From the NCBI GenBank assembly GCA_046582565.1, contig JAYGED010000216.1:1-17466 (forward strand): a stretch of 17,466 nucleotides of DNA, in the 5' to 3' direction. Below are positions 1 to 7,568 of this stretch, in pieces (the first letter of the stretch is position 1; each line of letters opens with the position of its first letter). Both the position numbers and the translations under genes were made by a program. Below the pieces are notes generated by a model. That model did not search any database and was not told where the DNA came from. It saw only the letters and a list, made by a program, of their open reading frames with translations. Source of the DNA: JAYGED01 sp046582565. GTDB lineage: Bacteria > Pseudomonadota > Alphaproteobacteria > JAAXGF01.

Positions 1-144
1 ATATTGAAGGCGGGAGCCTGTGCGGATTACGAGTTTTGGCATCAAATCAACCGATCAGGAGCGGGCGGATGCTAAAATCCCGAGACCGGGCAACATCTGC
101 TACCCAGGTTCGAGCTCGTCAGGGCATTATTCGAGGTGCCCTTA

Positions 145-798
145 ATGCTCAAGCGTCGCCAGGTTCGATACGACCACGGAGGTCATCTTGCGGCCCTCGG
201 AGTGAGTCTATTCCTATTAGCCGGCCTTTTCATTCTCGGCGCATTGCCCGCGACCGCCGCCGAAGCCATTATCGTGACGGTTCACAAGCTAGAAGTCGTG
301 AAACTGGATCGTGATGCGAGCGTTGTGCTGATCGCCAATCCCACCATTGCCGATGTGGCAGTGGAATCCGAGCGTCTGATCTTCCTGTTCGGCTTGGAAC
401 AGGGAGAAACCAGCATTCATATTCTCGATGCCGACGGCGAAGAAATCCTGATCGCGCCGGTCGTGGTTGTGCCGCTTGTTGAGCGCCAGGTCACGGTCAA
501 CCGAGCCAGCAACAACGAAGAGGCGACCTATAGCTGTGCGCCGCGCTGCGCTGCCGTATCAACTCCGGCCGGTACCGGCTCGGATGCCCAGGATACCAGC
601 TCGGACGCGGGACAGGGCTCCTCCGAGCAGGCAGGGGCTACTGCCGCCGCCGGTGGGGAGGTTACCGATGCGGTAGAAGGTCTGGGAGCAGCCGTTCCAG
701 AAGGAACGGAAGCCCCCGTTAACCCTCTTCATTTGCCGCTCTTGAGCAGCGGCCTGACAACCGCGCCATCAACCATCATTGATTCCCAGCAGCAATAA
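145..798 (+). CDS. Exported protein with CpaC/RcpA-type pilus N-terminal domain
   Basis: About 217 residues. The N-terminus is basic (MLKRRQ) and followed by a hydrophobic stretch (roughly residues 17-33) ending in ATAAEA, which reads as a Sec signal peptide, so the product is probably periplasmic. Residues about 38-112 resemble the short domain at the N-terminus of Flp-pilus secretins (CpaC/RcpA): a DRDASVVLIANPTIADVAV segment, then FLFGLEQGETSIHILDADG. The secretin domain that normally follows is missing. Instead there is a CxxxC motif (YSCAPRC) and a low-complexity Ala/Gly/Ser/Glu-rich tail of about 80 residues. A GTG at 136 would add three residues, but ATG at 145 has a GAGG eight bases upstream and is preferred. 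No other pilus genes are nearby, so a role in pilus assembly is uncertain. It may bind an outer-membrane partner or peptidoglycan. Confidence 0.75.
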   Translation: MLKRRQVRYDHGGHLAALGVSLFLLAGLFILGALPATAAEAIIVTVHKLEVVKLDRDASVVLIANPTIADVAVESERLIFLFGLEQGETSIHILDADGEEILIAPVVVVPLVERQVTVNRASNNEEATYSCAPRCAAVSTPAGTGSDAQDTSSDAGQGSSEQAGATAAAGGEVTDAVEGLGAAVPEGTEAPVNPLHLPLLSSGLTTAPSTIIDSQQQ

Positions 799-806
799 TT
801 CCTGGC

Positions 807-1397
807 GTGGATAAACAATTCAAATCACTCGTGCGGGATATTCTCGGCTTCTGGTTCGGCTCTCCCGGAGAGGCCGGCCAAGATGAGTCACGCGAGGCGT
901 GGTGGCTGAAAGACCCGGCATTTGATGCGGAAATAAGGGCGCTCTTCCTCGAAGCCTACCAAAGCGCCGTCGCCGGCGAGCTTGACGCCCTGGCGCATAC
1001 TGCCGAAGGCGCCCTGGCTTTGATCCTGCTCTTCGATCAATTCTCCAGAAACATGTTCCGGGGCGAGCGTGCGTGCTATGCCAGCGACGAGGCGGCGCGA
1101 AAGATAGCGCGCCAGGCTCTCGATCAGGGCTTCGATCAAGCGGTCAGTCCTTTGCGTCGATGGTTCTTCTATATGCCGTTCGAACACAGCGAAAGCCTCG
1201 CCGATCAGGATTTATCCGTATCGCTGTTCGAGGCCCTGCCCGTGTCGACCAGGCGGGATGAAGTCGTAACCTCCGCCTTGCGGCATCGGGAAATCGTCGC
1301 CCAGTTCGGCCGCTTTCCCCATCGCAATGAAATACTTGGCCGCACAACAACGCCCGATGAAGCGGCGTTCCTCCAGCAACCGAACTCGTCGTTCTAG
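807..1397 (+). CDS. DUF924 family protein
   Basis: A 196-residue protein matching the DUF924 family, an all-helical TPR-like fold of unassigned function that is common in proteobacteria. Visible family hallmarks are LGFWFG near the N-terminus, the WW pair in EAWWLKD, LILLFDQFSRNMFRG around residues 72-86, the FFYMPFEHSE segment around 119-128, and the C-terminal RFPHRNEILGR motif. Length is normal for the family. The start is a GTG eight bases after the preceding stop, with no strong ribosome-binding site; no better in-frame start keeps the conserved N-terminus. It is probably cytoplasmic and co-transcribed with the upstream gene. Its TAG stop overlaps the stop codon of the convergent regulator gene in a shared CTAG. 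Confidence 0.88.
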   Translation: MDKQFKSLVRDILGFWFGSPGEAGQDESREAWWLKDPAFDAEIRALFLEAYQSAVAGELDALAHTAEGALALILLFDQFSRNMFRGERACYASDEAARKIARQALDQGFDQAVSPLRRWFFYMPFEHSESLADQDLSVSLFEALPVSTRRDEVVTSALRHREIVAQFGRFPHRNEILGRTTTPDEAAFLQQPNSSF

Positions 1398-2119
1398 CTG
1401 GCGTCGACGAGGGCCTTCAGCCGACCGGGATCGAGGATGTGGAGCGTCTTGAAGCGGCGCATGGCGATTTCGGCCTCAAGCAGGCGGCCCACGGCGCGCG
1501 CGACCGTCTCGGGCGTGGTGCCGGTCCAGATGGCAATATCCTTGTGCTTCGGCATTTTCTCAATAACCAGCCGTTTCGGCATAACCGGATCTTCATCGGC
1601 TAATTCGAGCAGTTTTTCATAGACCCGCTGGACGACTGTCGTCGAACTCAAGCCCACAACCCGGGTATTGAGTATTCGGATGATGGTCACGAAATGCACC
1701 ATCAGCCCCACCATAACGTCCGGATAATCATGGGCGTAGGAGAGGAACACATCCTTCGGCACCATGGCGACGATGCAATCTTCCAGGGCGTAGATGGTCA
1801 CCGAGCGCGGCCCGTTATCGATCGCCGACAGCTCGCCAATGATATCGCCGGCGCCTAGATTGACGAAGGCAACCTCGGTTTCGGAATCGACATTGTCAGA
1901 AGCCCGAACACTGCCCGAAACAATGAAAAACACGTCACCGCTATCGTCGTCACTGTCGAAGACGAAGCCGTCTTTGGCGCAAAACAACCAAGTGCATATT
2001 TCCTCCAGCCGGCTCACCGCCGCCGCATCGACATGCTTCAACAGTTTGATGTCGGCGAGGCTCTTTTCGGTTCCGGGCGGCAGTTGCTCCGTCAGTCCTG
2101 TGATGCCTGTATCACTCAT
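1394..2119 (-). CDS. Crp/Fnr family transcriptional regulator
   Basis: A 241-residue cytoplasmic regulator. Residues about 25-125 form a cyclic-nucleotide-binding beta-roll. They include GDIIGELSAIDNGPRSVTIY (91-110), whose GEL...RS arrangement corresponds to the phosphate-binding cassette of CRP-like proteins. A dimerisation helix follows (about 130-160), then a C-terminal winged helix-turn-helix with the recognition segment TTPETVARAVGRLLE (201-215). There is no N-terminal cysteine cluster, so it is not an Fe-S Fnr. A cAMP or cGMP ligand is plausible but unproven. It lies 12 bases downstream of a closely related, frameshifted paralogue with nearly the same recognition helix. Both probably came from a tandem duplication and may share one promoter. 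Targets are unknown. Confidence 0.88.
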   Translation of the reverse strand: MSDTGITGLTEQLPPGTEKSLADIKLLKHVDAAAVSRLEEICTWLFCAKDGFVFDSDDDSGDVFFIVSGSVRASDNVDSETEVAFVNLGAGDIIGELSAIDNGPRSVTIYALEDCIVAMVPKDVFLSYAHDYPDVMVGLMVHFVTIIRILNTRVVGLSSTTVVQRVYEKLLELADEDPVMPKRLVIEKMPKHKDIAIWTGTTPETVARAVGRLLEAEIAMRRFKTLHILDPGRLKALVDAS

Positions 2120-2131
2120 GCTGGACGCCGA

Positions 2132-2871
2132 TCACTCGTTGATCATTTTCAAGAGGCGTTGACGGTCGAATATATGCAGGGTCTTGTATTCCCGCTTGGC
2201 GACTTCGGTCTCAAGCAATCGGCCTATGGCCTTTGCCACCGTCTCAGGCACGGTGCCGGCCCAGACCGCTAGCTCCCTATGATTCGGCATATGGCGCACA
2301 ACCCAGTGGCTCGGGTTCGAAGGATCGGGTTCGGCCAACTGAAGAATTTCGTTATAAACTCGTTGTATCTCCGTCGTGTTGCTAAGCCCGACCACCCGCG
2401 AATTGAGGGTGCGAATGGTGCCGACGACATGCTCCAGCAAGCGAAAGGCAACGGTCGGATATTTGCGGGAAAACTCGATGAAGGCATCGCCCGGAGCGAT
2501 GGCGAGCAAGGTATCTTCCAACGTATAAAGCGTCGCCGAACGCGGCGCATTGTCGAATGCAGATAATTCGCCGAAATGGATACCTTCGCCAAGATCAACG
2601 AAAGCGACCTCCTGGCCTGATTTGGCGTGGCCGACGACGCGCACCCGGCCCTTGGCGATGAAATAGACTTCATTGCTGGTGTCCGAGAGCGGTCAAAAAT
2701 CAGATCGCCGTCGCCATAGGTCTCCCAGCGACAGATATTCTCAAGATCCGCGACCGCCTCAGCAGGCATATCTTTAAGTAGATTCAACCCTTTGAGTGAG
2801 CCTGTTAAGGGTTCAGATATCGAACCCCTCGATACTTCCGAACCCTTGGGGTCCGCCATATCCTTCTCCAT
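2132..2871 (-). pseudogene. Crp/Fnr family regulator, frameshifted
   Basis: This is a second Crp/Fnr-type regulator, about 240 residues when both reading frames are joined. The N-terminal frame runs from ATG at 2871 to about 2690 (to GDLIFDRS). The C-terminal frame carries the rest of the beta-roll (HFGELSAFDNAPRSATLY) and the HTH (TVPETVAKAIGRLLE). The break is at 2685-2690. Removing one GA dinucleotide from the GAGAG there restores I-F-D-R-S-D-T-S-N-E-V-Y-F-I, which aligns without a gap to the intact neighbour's V-F-D-S-D-D-D-S-G-D-V-F-F-I. The remainder of both halves is well preserved, so the lesion is recent or is a sequencing or assembly error. Translation starting at 2644 would lack the first half of the sensor domain. 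The ATG at 2871 follows a GGGA about nine bases upstream; ATG at 2859 is the alternative. Confidence 0.82.
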
Positions 2872-3011
2872 CACCGCAATTCCCGAGACAATCTCTATCT
2901 TCCAGAGTAATCCCCAATAAATAATATCACATAGTTTGGTTAATTATTCCCTGCATCATAGTCGAAATAGCGCTTGGGTACAGCGCCACGAATACTGGTT
3001 TTCCGGTTATA

Positions 3012-4301
3012 TCAGCCTTCCAATAGGCCATCGAGCAGGCGCGCCGCCTTACGCCGGCCGTCGGCGGCTTTCATATGGGCGCTGGTCGCCGCCAGCTTGG
3101 TCGCCATGGCCGCATCGCCAAGCAGATGAGCGATGGCGTCGGCCAACTCCGCGTCATGCCACTCATAGCGTGGCAGTTTGACACCATGGCCGGTCTCGGC
3201 TACTCGCGTGGCGTTGTCGTGGCCGTCCCAGCAATAGGGCATGATGATCGCCGGTTTGCCGAAATACAGGCATTCAGTGAAGCTGTTGTTGCCGCCGTGA
3301 TGGATGACCACATCGACCTTCTCGATCACCGACGGTTGCGGATACCATGCCTCTAAATGAACATTGGAGGGAATATCGCCGGGCGCATATGCCTCCCTAT
3401 AGTCGCCGACATTGACCAGCGCCCTGTACGGCAGCTCCGCAAGGGCGGCAATCACCCGTTTCAGCAACTCAATATCGCCAGCACCCAGGCTGCCATAGCT
3501 CACATAGATCAGCGGTTTGTCGTTATGGCGCGCGAAATCCGGCACGTCATAGGGCTCTGTGCTGCGTACGCACCCATCGAGATATTGAAATCGCGCCTCA
3601 TCCAGGGGATAGCAGCGCTTAAAGCGCACCGGTTCCGGATAGAGCAGCAGGTTCATATAGGGTGATGCTTCAAAGAATTCGCCTGGCTGATACGCTTCGT
3701 GGCCGACCGATGCGAGGAACGCATTGAAGCTGTCGTGGATCGGCTTGATAACCTCGGCATAGCGGGCGCGATATCGTTCATAACAGTCGTGATCGCCTTC
3801 GGCGCAGCCCGACAGATGGGGCGCGATATCCGGATCTTCTATCTCGTTTTCGCTGCATGAAATAATACGCGCCCAGGGCACGCCATAGCGTTTGGCGGCT
3901 GGAAACAGGATCACGTTGTCGATGCAGATGAGGTCGGGCTTGATTTCGTCGAGAACGGCGGGGAGCTCTTTCTCGGCCCAAACCGAGGTGTCGACAATGG
4001 CCTCCCAACATTCTTTCACATAGCTGTCGATCTGATCGAGCGGGCTCTTGGCAAAATTTGGGATGTGGCCATTGATGAAATCGGACCAGTATTTCGCCAT
4101 CTCTTCGGCAGGCATGGGCTCGGACATATTGATCGGATGTTCCGCAAAGCCGTATTCGGCGAAGACCCCGGTCATGCCGACATCGGTCACGAATACCGCA
4201 CGATGTCCAAGCTCCTCGCAAGCCTGGGCAATGCCGACTGAATTCAGCGCCGGCCCAAAGGCGGCCTCGGGGAAAAACACGATCGTCTTTTGCCCTGTCA
4301 T
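3012..4301 (-). CDS. GT1/MGT-type glycosyltransferase
   Basis: A 429-residue GT-B fold protein of the UDP-glycosyltransferase/macrolide-glycosyltransferase superfamily. The N-terminal acceptor half (about 1-240) starts with KTIVFFPEAAFGPALNSVGIAQ and LGHRAVFVTD. The C-terminal donor half contains YVSYGSLGAG (267-276), the AWYPQPSVIEKVDVVIHHGG segment (318-337) and FGKPAIIMPYCWDGHDNATRV (348-367), the nucleotide-sugar-binding signature. It would move a sugar from an activated donor to a small or lipid acceptor, probably in the cytoplasm or at the inner membrane face; donor and acceptor cannot be inferred. The ATG at 4301 has a GGGAG about eight bases upstream. The gene starts 12 bases after the DUF6134 gene and is likely last in a three-gene operon. 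Confidence 0.88.
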   Translation of the reverse strand: MTGQKTIVFFPEAAFGPALNSVGIAQACEELGHRAVFVTDVGMTGVFAEYGFAEHPINMSEPMPAEEMAKYWSDFINGHIPNFAKSPLDQIDSYVKECWEAIVDTSVWAEKELPAVLDEIKPDLICIDNVILFPAAKRYGVPWARIISCSENEIEDPDIAPHLSGCAEGDHDCYERYRARYAEVIKPIHDSFNAFLASVGHEAYQPGEFFEASPYMNLLLYPEPVRFKRCYPLDEARFQYLDGCVRSTEPYDVPDFARHNDKPLIYVSYGSLGAGDIELLKRVIAALAELPYRALVNVGDYREAYAPGDIPSNVHLEAWYPQPSVIEKVDVVIHHGGNNSFTECLYFGKPAIIMPYCWDGHDNATRVAETGHGVKLPRYEWHDAELADAIAHLLGDAAMATKLAATSAHMKAADGRRKAARLLDGLLEG

Positions 4302-4313
4302 AAATTCACTCCC

Positions 4314-4973
4314 TTACTGAAGTTCGTAAGTGATCGTCGAGCCGTCGCTGCCGATGAGCCGCATATGCAGCAGAATACCATCATCGCCGTACCATAGCTC
4401 GCGCTCCAGATCACCGCTCACCACCAGCTTCGCGGCGCTCACCTCGGCGCCTCCGGCAGTCACGGTCTCTCGGCCCGCTTCATGGAAAACAACAGCGAGG
4501 GCCTCGCCCTGTTCGACGCCGAGCAGCAGCGAGCCTTGCGCCATCTCGCGGCGCCACAGGCTCGTCGGCATGATCATCGCGGGCGCAGTCCAGGTTTCCT
4601 GAGCCCCATCGACCCTCAGCCCATCATCTTCGGCGACGGCATGAACTGCATAGAGATCATCGTCATCGTCGGTACTCGACTCAAGGGCAACAAGCCTATC
4701 ACCGCGCCAGGTCTCGATTGAGTCCAGGCGGTAGGTATAGAGGGTTATGAAAAACAGCTTCACGGTGATGCGGATCTCGGTCTCGACGGTCATCATCTCC
4801 GCCTCATCGCCATGGCGGAACCAGGTCTTGTGGCGGCCAATCTCAAAACCGTCGCGCAGCACCCGGTATTCGAGCCGCAACCCATCGGGCACCGTCGCCT
4901 GGGCTCCATCGAGGCCTGGCGCGGAAAACCAGATAACGGCGGCCACCACGGCACCCCATCGCACGAGGCTCAA
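4314..4973 (-). CDS. DUF6134 family exported protein
   Basis: About 219 residues, resembling the DUF6134 family of alphaproteobacterial secreted proteins. Hallmarks are LRLEYRVLRDGFEIGRHKTWF after the signal sequence, a central ITVKLFFITLYTYRLDSIETWRG-like stretch, the WTAPAMIMPTSLWRREM segment, and the ending GSDGSTITYEL. The N-terminus (VVAAVIWFSAPGLDGAQA) reads as a signal peptide. An open frame extends to 5039, but that would overlap the DUF4170 gene by 70 bases. The TTG at 4973 overlaps the upstream TGA in TTGA and suggests translational coupling; GTG at 4964 is nearly as good. A run of five aspartates sits mid-protein. Function is unknown; a periplasmic beta-rich fold is an inference. 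Confidence 0.78.
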   Translation of the reverse strand: MSLVRWGAVVAAVIWFSAPGLDGAQATVPDGLRLEYRVLRDGFEIGRHKTWFRHGDEAEMMTVETEIRITVKLFFITLYTYRLDSIETWRGDRLVALESSTDDDDDLYAVHAVAEDDGLRVDGAQETWTAPAMIMPTSLWRREMAQGSLLLGVEQGEALAVVFHEAGRETVTAGGAEVSAAKLVVSGDLERELWYGDDGILLHMRLIGSDGSTITYELQ

Positions 4974-5173
4974 AACAGAGGGACGATTCGATAGCGCGCA
5001 AGCGCATTGTCGACCGCCTGGAAGCTGGCGCTCTGCCATGCTTCGTAGGCTTCCTCATAGGATTGAAAAATGCCGCGAATATCCAGCTTGGCCGGGTCGG
5101 CATAAGCATTTCCCATGGGGTCGATAAGCTCGCCGCCATAGACCAGAAACAGTTGTTGTGTTGGAGCCGACAT
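4970..5173 (-). CDS. DUF4170 family small protein
   Basis: A 67-residue cytoplasmic protein matching DUF4170, a small alphaproteobacterial family. The pattern is typical: FLVYGGELIDPMGNAYADPAKLD, then GIFQSYEEAYEAWQSAS, then a closing VDNALARYRIVPLF. Length is normal for the family. The ATG at 5173 is preceded by a G-rich GACGGGG stretch. It is first in the minus-strand operon with DUF6134 and the glycosyltransferase, and its stop overlaps the likely start of DUF6134. No biochemical function is known. Some family members lie next to lipid or isoprenoid genes, but nothing here tests that. Confidence 0.85.
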   Translation of the reverse strand: MSAPTQQLFLVYGGELIDPMGNAYADPAKLDIRGIFQSYEEAYEAWQSASFQAVDNALARYRIVPLF

Positions 5174-5302
5174 GGCGCCCCGTCAATGAATGATTCGATT
5201 AGCCCATAGCATACCGGTGATGCGGCAGAAAGCCATCGTTGCGCCCGTTACGGCAGGCGAATATCCTCCGACACTCTCCCCCTATAGCGAAAAGGCCGAA
5301 TT
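5174..5302. promoter_or_regulatory. Divergent intergenic region
   Basis: A 129-base gap between the divergently oriented DUF4170 (minus) and DUF898 (plus) genes, so it must hold promoters for both directions. No confident -35/-10 pair, operator palindrome or terminator hairpin could be picked out by eye. The AAAAGG at about 5289-5294 is the likely ribosome-binding site for the TTG start at 5303. Confidence 0.4.
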
Positions 5303-6304
5303 TTGATACCGCCCTACTCCCCACAACCCGGCCCGGACTCGCCAATCGCTGCCGCAACCCAACGCGTCAAGCTGAGCCATGACGGGGAGGTCTACGATCT
5401 TTTAGGCATCTATTTTGTCAACATGCTGCTGACCATCGTGACCCTGGGAATATACCGCTTCTGGGCAAAAACCCGCATCCGGCGCTATTTGTGGAGTCAT
5501 ACAGAATTTCTCGAAGACCGCTTCGAATATACCGGCACCGGCAAGGAGCTGTTGATCGGCTTTCTGATTGTGCTCGCAATTCTGGCCGTAACCGTCGGCG
5601 CCTATACGCTTATCTTTACCTCGATCTGGCCCGGATGGGCGTCGGATATAGAGCTCGGCATCCTCTATCAGTTGCCGCTGTTCATCGCCTCCTTCCCCCT
5701 GGTCGCAATAGCCCGTTTTCGCGCCCGGCGCTACCGGCTCAGCCGCACCCTGTGGCGCGGCATACGGGGGTCGCAGAGCGGATCATCGAGCCATTACGGC
5801 GTCTTGTCGGCGGGCTGCTGGCTGCTCACCTTCTTCACCCTGGGTTTTTACTGGCCCTATATGCAGACACGGCTGGTCAGCTACCGGCTCAACCACACCT
5901 GGTTCGGCGACCGGGCCGTGACGTTCGACGGCAACGGTGACGACTTGATCGGCTATTACGCCGTCTGCTGGTTATTGACCTTGCCGACCCTGGGGATGTG
6001 CTGGTTCTGGTATCGCGCCCGGTCGTTGCAATATTATGCCTCGCGCACCGCTTACGCGACGCTCGGCTTTAAGGTCACGATCACCGGCGGCACGCTGATA
6101 AACCTGATCAGCACCAATTTGATTCTCATTTGGTTCAGCTTCGGTTTGGCTTATCCCTTTGTCCTGCGTCGCAATGCCAGCTATCTATGCACATATCTTA
6201 GTTTGGTCGGCGATCAGGATTTCGCTTTGATCGTCCAGAGTCTCAAATTGAGACCGACAACCGGAGAGGGCATGGCCGAGGCCTTCGATATTGGTGATTT
6301 TTGA
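5303..6304 (+). CDS. DUF898/YjgN-like polytopic membrane protein
   Basis: A 333-residue inner-membrane protein of the DUF898 (YjgN) family, with about six to seven hydrophobic segments. A motif repeats three times: LLTIVTLGIYRFWAKTRIRR (42-61), LLTFFTLGFYWPYMQTRL (174-191) and LLTLPTLGMCWFWYRAR (224-240). Each is followed by an aromatic- and Arg-rich stretch and the first two by an F-x-Y-x-G or F-D-G-N-G element, showing internal duplication. Function is unknown; YjgN-like proteins are often encoded next to an M48 peptidase, as here. The start is TTG at 5303 behind an AAAAGG; the first conserved residues begin about 20 residues later. The stop lies inside a short tandem-repeat region that runs into the next gene. 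Confidence 0.88.
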   Translation: MIPPYSPQPGPDSPIAAATQRVKLSHDGEVYDLLGIYFVNMLLTIVTLGIYRFWAKTRIRRYLWSHTEFLEDRFEYTGTGKELLIGFLIVLAILAVTVGAYTLIFTSIWPGWASDIELGILYQLPLFIASFPLVAIARFRARRYRLSRTLWRGIRGSQSGSSSHYGVLSAGCWLLTFFTLGFYWPYMQTRLVSYRLNHTWFGDRAVTFDGNGDDLIGYYAVCWLLTLPTLGMCWFWYRARSLQYYASRTAYATLGFKVTITGGTLINLISTNLILIWFSFGLAYPFVLRRNASYLCTYLSLVGDQDFALIVQSLKLRPTTGEGMAEAFDIGDF

Positions 6305-6364
6305 TTGGTGATTATTGAATGGCGTTTTTGAATGAATGGCGGCTTTGAATGACTGGCGGCTTTG
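6290..6364. repeat. Degenerate short tandem-repeat array at gene junction
   Basis: Five head-to-tail units span the end of the DUF898 gene and the start of the M48 gene: ATTGGTGATTTTTG (6290-6303), ATTGGTGATTATTG (6304-6317), AATGGCGTTTTTG (6318-6330), AATGAATGGCGGCTTTG (6331-6347) and AATGACTGGCGGCTTTG (6348-6364). Units 1 and 2 differ by one base, as do units 4 and 5. The array holds the DUF898 stop and several ATGs at 6319, 6332 and 6336 that run quickly into stops; only ATG 6349 opens the M48 frame. Confidence 0.85.
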
Positions 6365-7479
6365 AAGCCCACTACAGCGACGGCCTCACGGCGGCACGGG
6401 TTAAGGTCTCCGTGTGCTTCGGCAACGGCGCTCTGATTATCGAGCCGGACGAGGGCGAAGACGAAAGCCGCATCATGGTCTGGGAGTTCCTTGATCTGCG
6501 CCTGGCCGATGAATTGCGCTCGGGCCAGGCCGTGCGCCTGATCAATATCGCCCAATCCGACGCCCGGCTCAGTTTCATCGACGGCCGCATCCTTGATCCT
6601 CTGCTGGAGAAAGCCCCCCAGCTGCGCGATCCCGGTGTGCTCGGCCGTCGGCCGGGGCTGCGCCTGGCGCAGTGGGTAGGCGGGATCGCCGCGGTGATCG
6701 CCATTCTGTTCGTCGGCCTGCCGCGGGTTGCCGAACCGGTGGCAGCACTCATGCCTCTGGCCTGGGAAGAGGCCATCGGCGAACAGGTTTTCTCCGGGTT
6801 CCAGGGCAGCAATAAATTTTGCGAGGCTAGCGCTGGTGTCGACGCCTTGGGGCGGCTCTCAGACCGTCTATTGACGGGTTTCGACAACCGTTACAACTTC
6901 CGATTTGCCGTGGTCGACGCAAAAGCGATCAATGCCTTCGCCGCGCCGGGCGGCTATATCGTCATCTATCGGGGATTGATCGACGACGCCCGATCGTCCG
7001 ACGACGTAGCCGGCGTTCTGGCCCATGAGATTGGCCATGTGATTGAACGCCACGCTACCGAGGGGATCGTCCGCGCCACCGGCCTCGCCCTGATCGTACA
7101 GCTACTTCTCGGCGATCCCTCGGGCATCCTGGGTATGAGCGCCGCATCAGGCGAGTTGCTGCTGTCCCTGGCCTATAGCCGGGGCGACGAAGCCGAGGCG
7201 GATGCCATCGCCGTCGAGATGCTTGCCGCGGCAGGCATCGATTCGGGTGGATTTGTAAAATTCCTCCAGCGCACGGCCCGGCGTGAAGAAGCCGCCTCAA
7301 CCACATCTGATGAAATTATCTCCGATGCAAAACTGAACGAGCTTGAGCTCAGTATTCCCTTTCTCTCGACCCATCCGCGCAGCGCCGAACGCGCCGCTAC
7401 CGTGCAAGCCACAGGCAGCCCCGGCGACCCGGCCATGAGCGATGCGGATTGGCTGGAACTCCAATCTATCTGCGGGTAA
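6349..7479 (+). CDS. M48 family metalloprotease with N-terminal DUF7092-like domain
   Basis: A 376-residue membrane-anchored zinc protease. Residues 1-90 form a small beta-rich domain (HYSDGLTAARVKVSV...IIEPDEGEDESRIMVWEFLDL) like the DUF7092 domain found before M48 peptidases. One transmembrane helix follows (about 106-124). The catalytic domain carries HEIGH (226-230) with two zinc-ligand histidines and the general-base Glu227, and SRGDEAEADAIAVEM (277-291), where Glu281 is the likely third ligand. A conserved FLSTHPRSAERA lies near the C-terminus. It is probably a periplasmic or membrane quality-control protease related to the Oma1/BepA/LoiP group. A TGA directly abuts ATG 6349 upstream in frame, so the start cannot lie further 5'. 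It probably works with the adjacent DUF898 membrane protein. Confidence 0.88.
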   Translation: MTGGFEAHYSDGLTAARVKVSVCFGNGALIIEPDEGEDESRIMVWEFLDLRLADELRSGQAVRLINIAQSDARLSFIDGRILDPLLEKAPQLRDPGVLGRRPGLRLAQWVGGIAAVIAILFVGLPRVAEPVAALMPLAWEEAIGEQVFSGFQGSNKFCEASAGVDALGRLSDRLLTGFDNRYNFRFAVVDAKAINAFAAPGGYIVIYRGLIDDARSSDDVAGVLAHEIGHVIERHATEGIVRATGLALIVQLLLGDPSGILGMSAASGELLLSLAYSRGDEAEADAIAVEMLAAAGIDSGGFVKFLQRTARREEAASTTSDEIISDAKLNELELSIPFLSTHPRSAERAATVQATGSPGDPAMSDADWLELQSICG

Positions 7480-7509
7480 TGGGGTCAAAATTGCTATTCT
7501 CCTTGCAAT

Positions 7510-7530
7510 TTGTTGAACGTTCATTCAAAT
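7510..7530. promoter_or_regulatory. Candidate TetR-type operator palindrome
   Basis: The leader before the acyl-CoA dehydrogenase contains a perfect 10-base palindrome TGAACGTTCA (7514-7523). It is flanked so that the larger element TTGAACGTTCATTCAA (7513-7528) has TTGAA and TTCAA outer arms. Size and AT-rich inverted form suit a TetR-family operator, and a TetR gene lies directly downstream in the operon. Assignment as its autoregulatory site is an inference. No convincing -35/-10 pair could be fixed around it. Confidence 0.45.
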
Positions 7531-7568
7531 TCTTAATTCCTGTGGAAATCTGACAGACTGAGGTCCAA

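Noticed and set aside
36..314. Plus-strand frame of 92 codons at the left edge
   Set aside because: Overlaps the start of the exported protein in another frame. It is Arg/Ser-rich with no motif and no ribosome-binding site. The remaining 1-144 shows no gene that can be supported.
2921..2940. TGTGATATTATTTA on the minus strand upstream of the broken regulator, a possible CRP half-site
   Set aside because: Only one half matches the CRP consensus TGTGA-N6-TCACA; the second half is absent.
4979..5039. N-terminal extension of the DUF6134 frame to 5039
   Set aside because: It would overlap the DUF4170 gene extensively and place Arg/Cys-rich sequence before the signal peptide.
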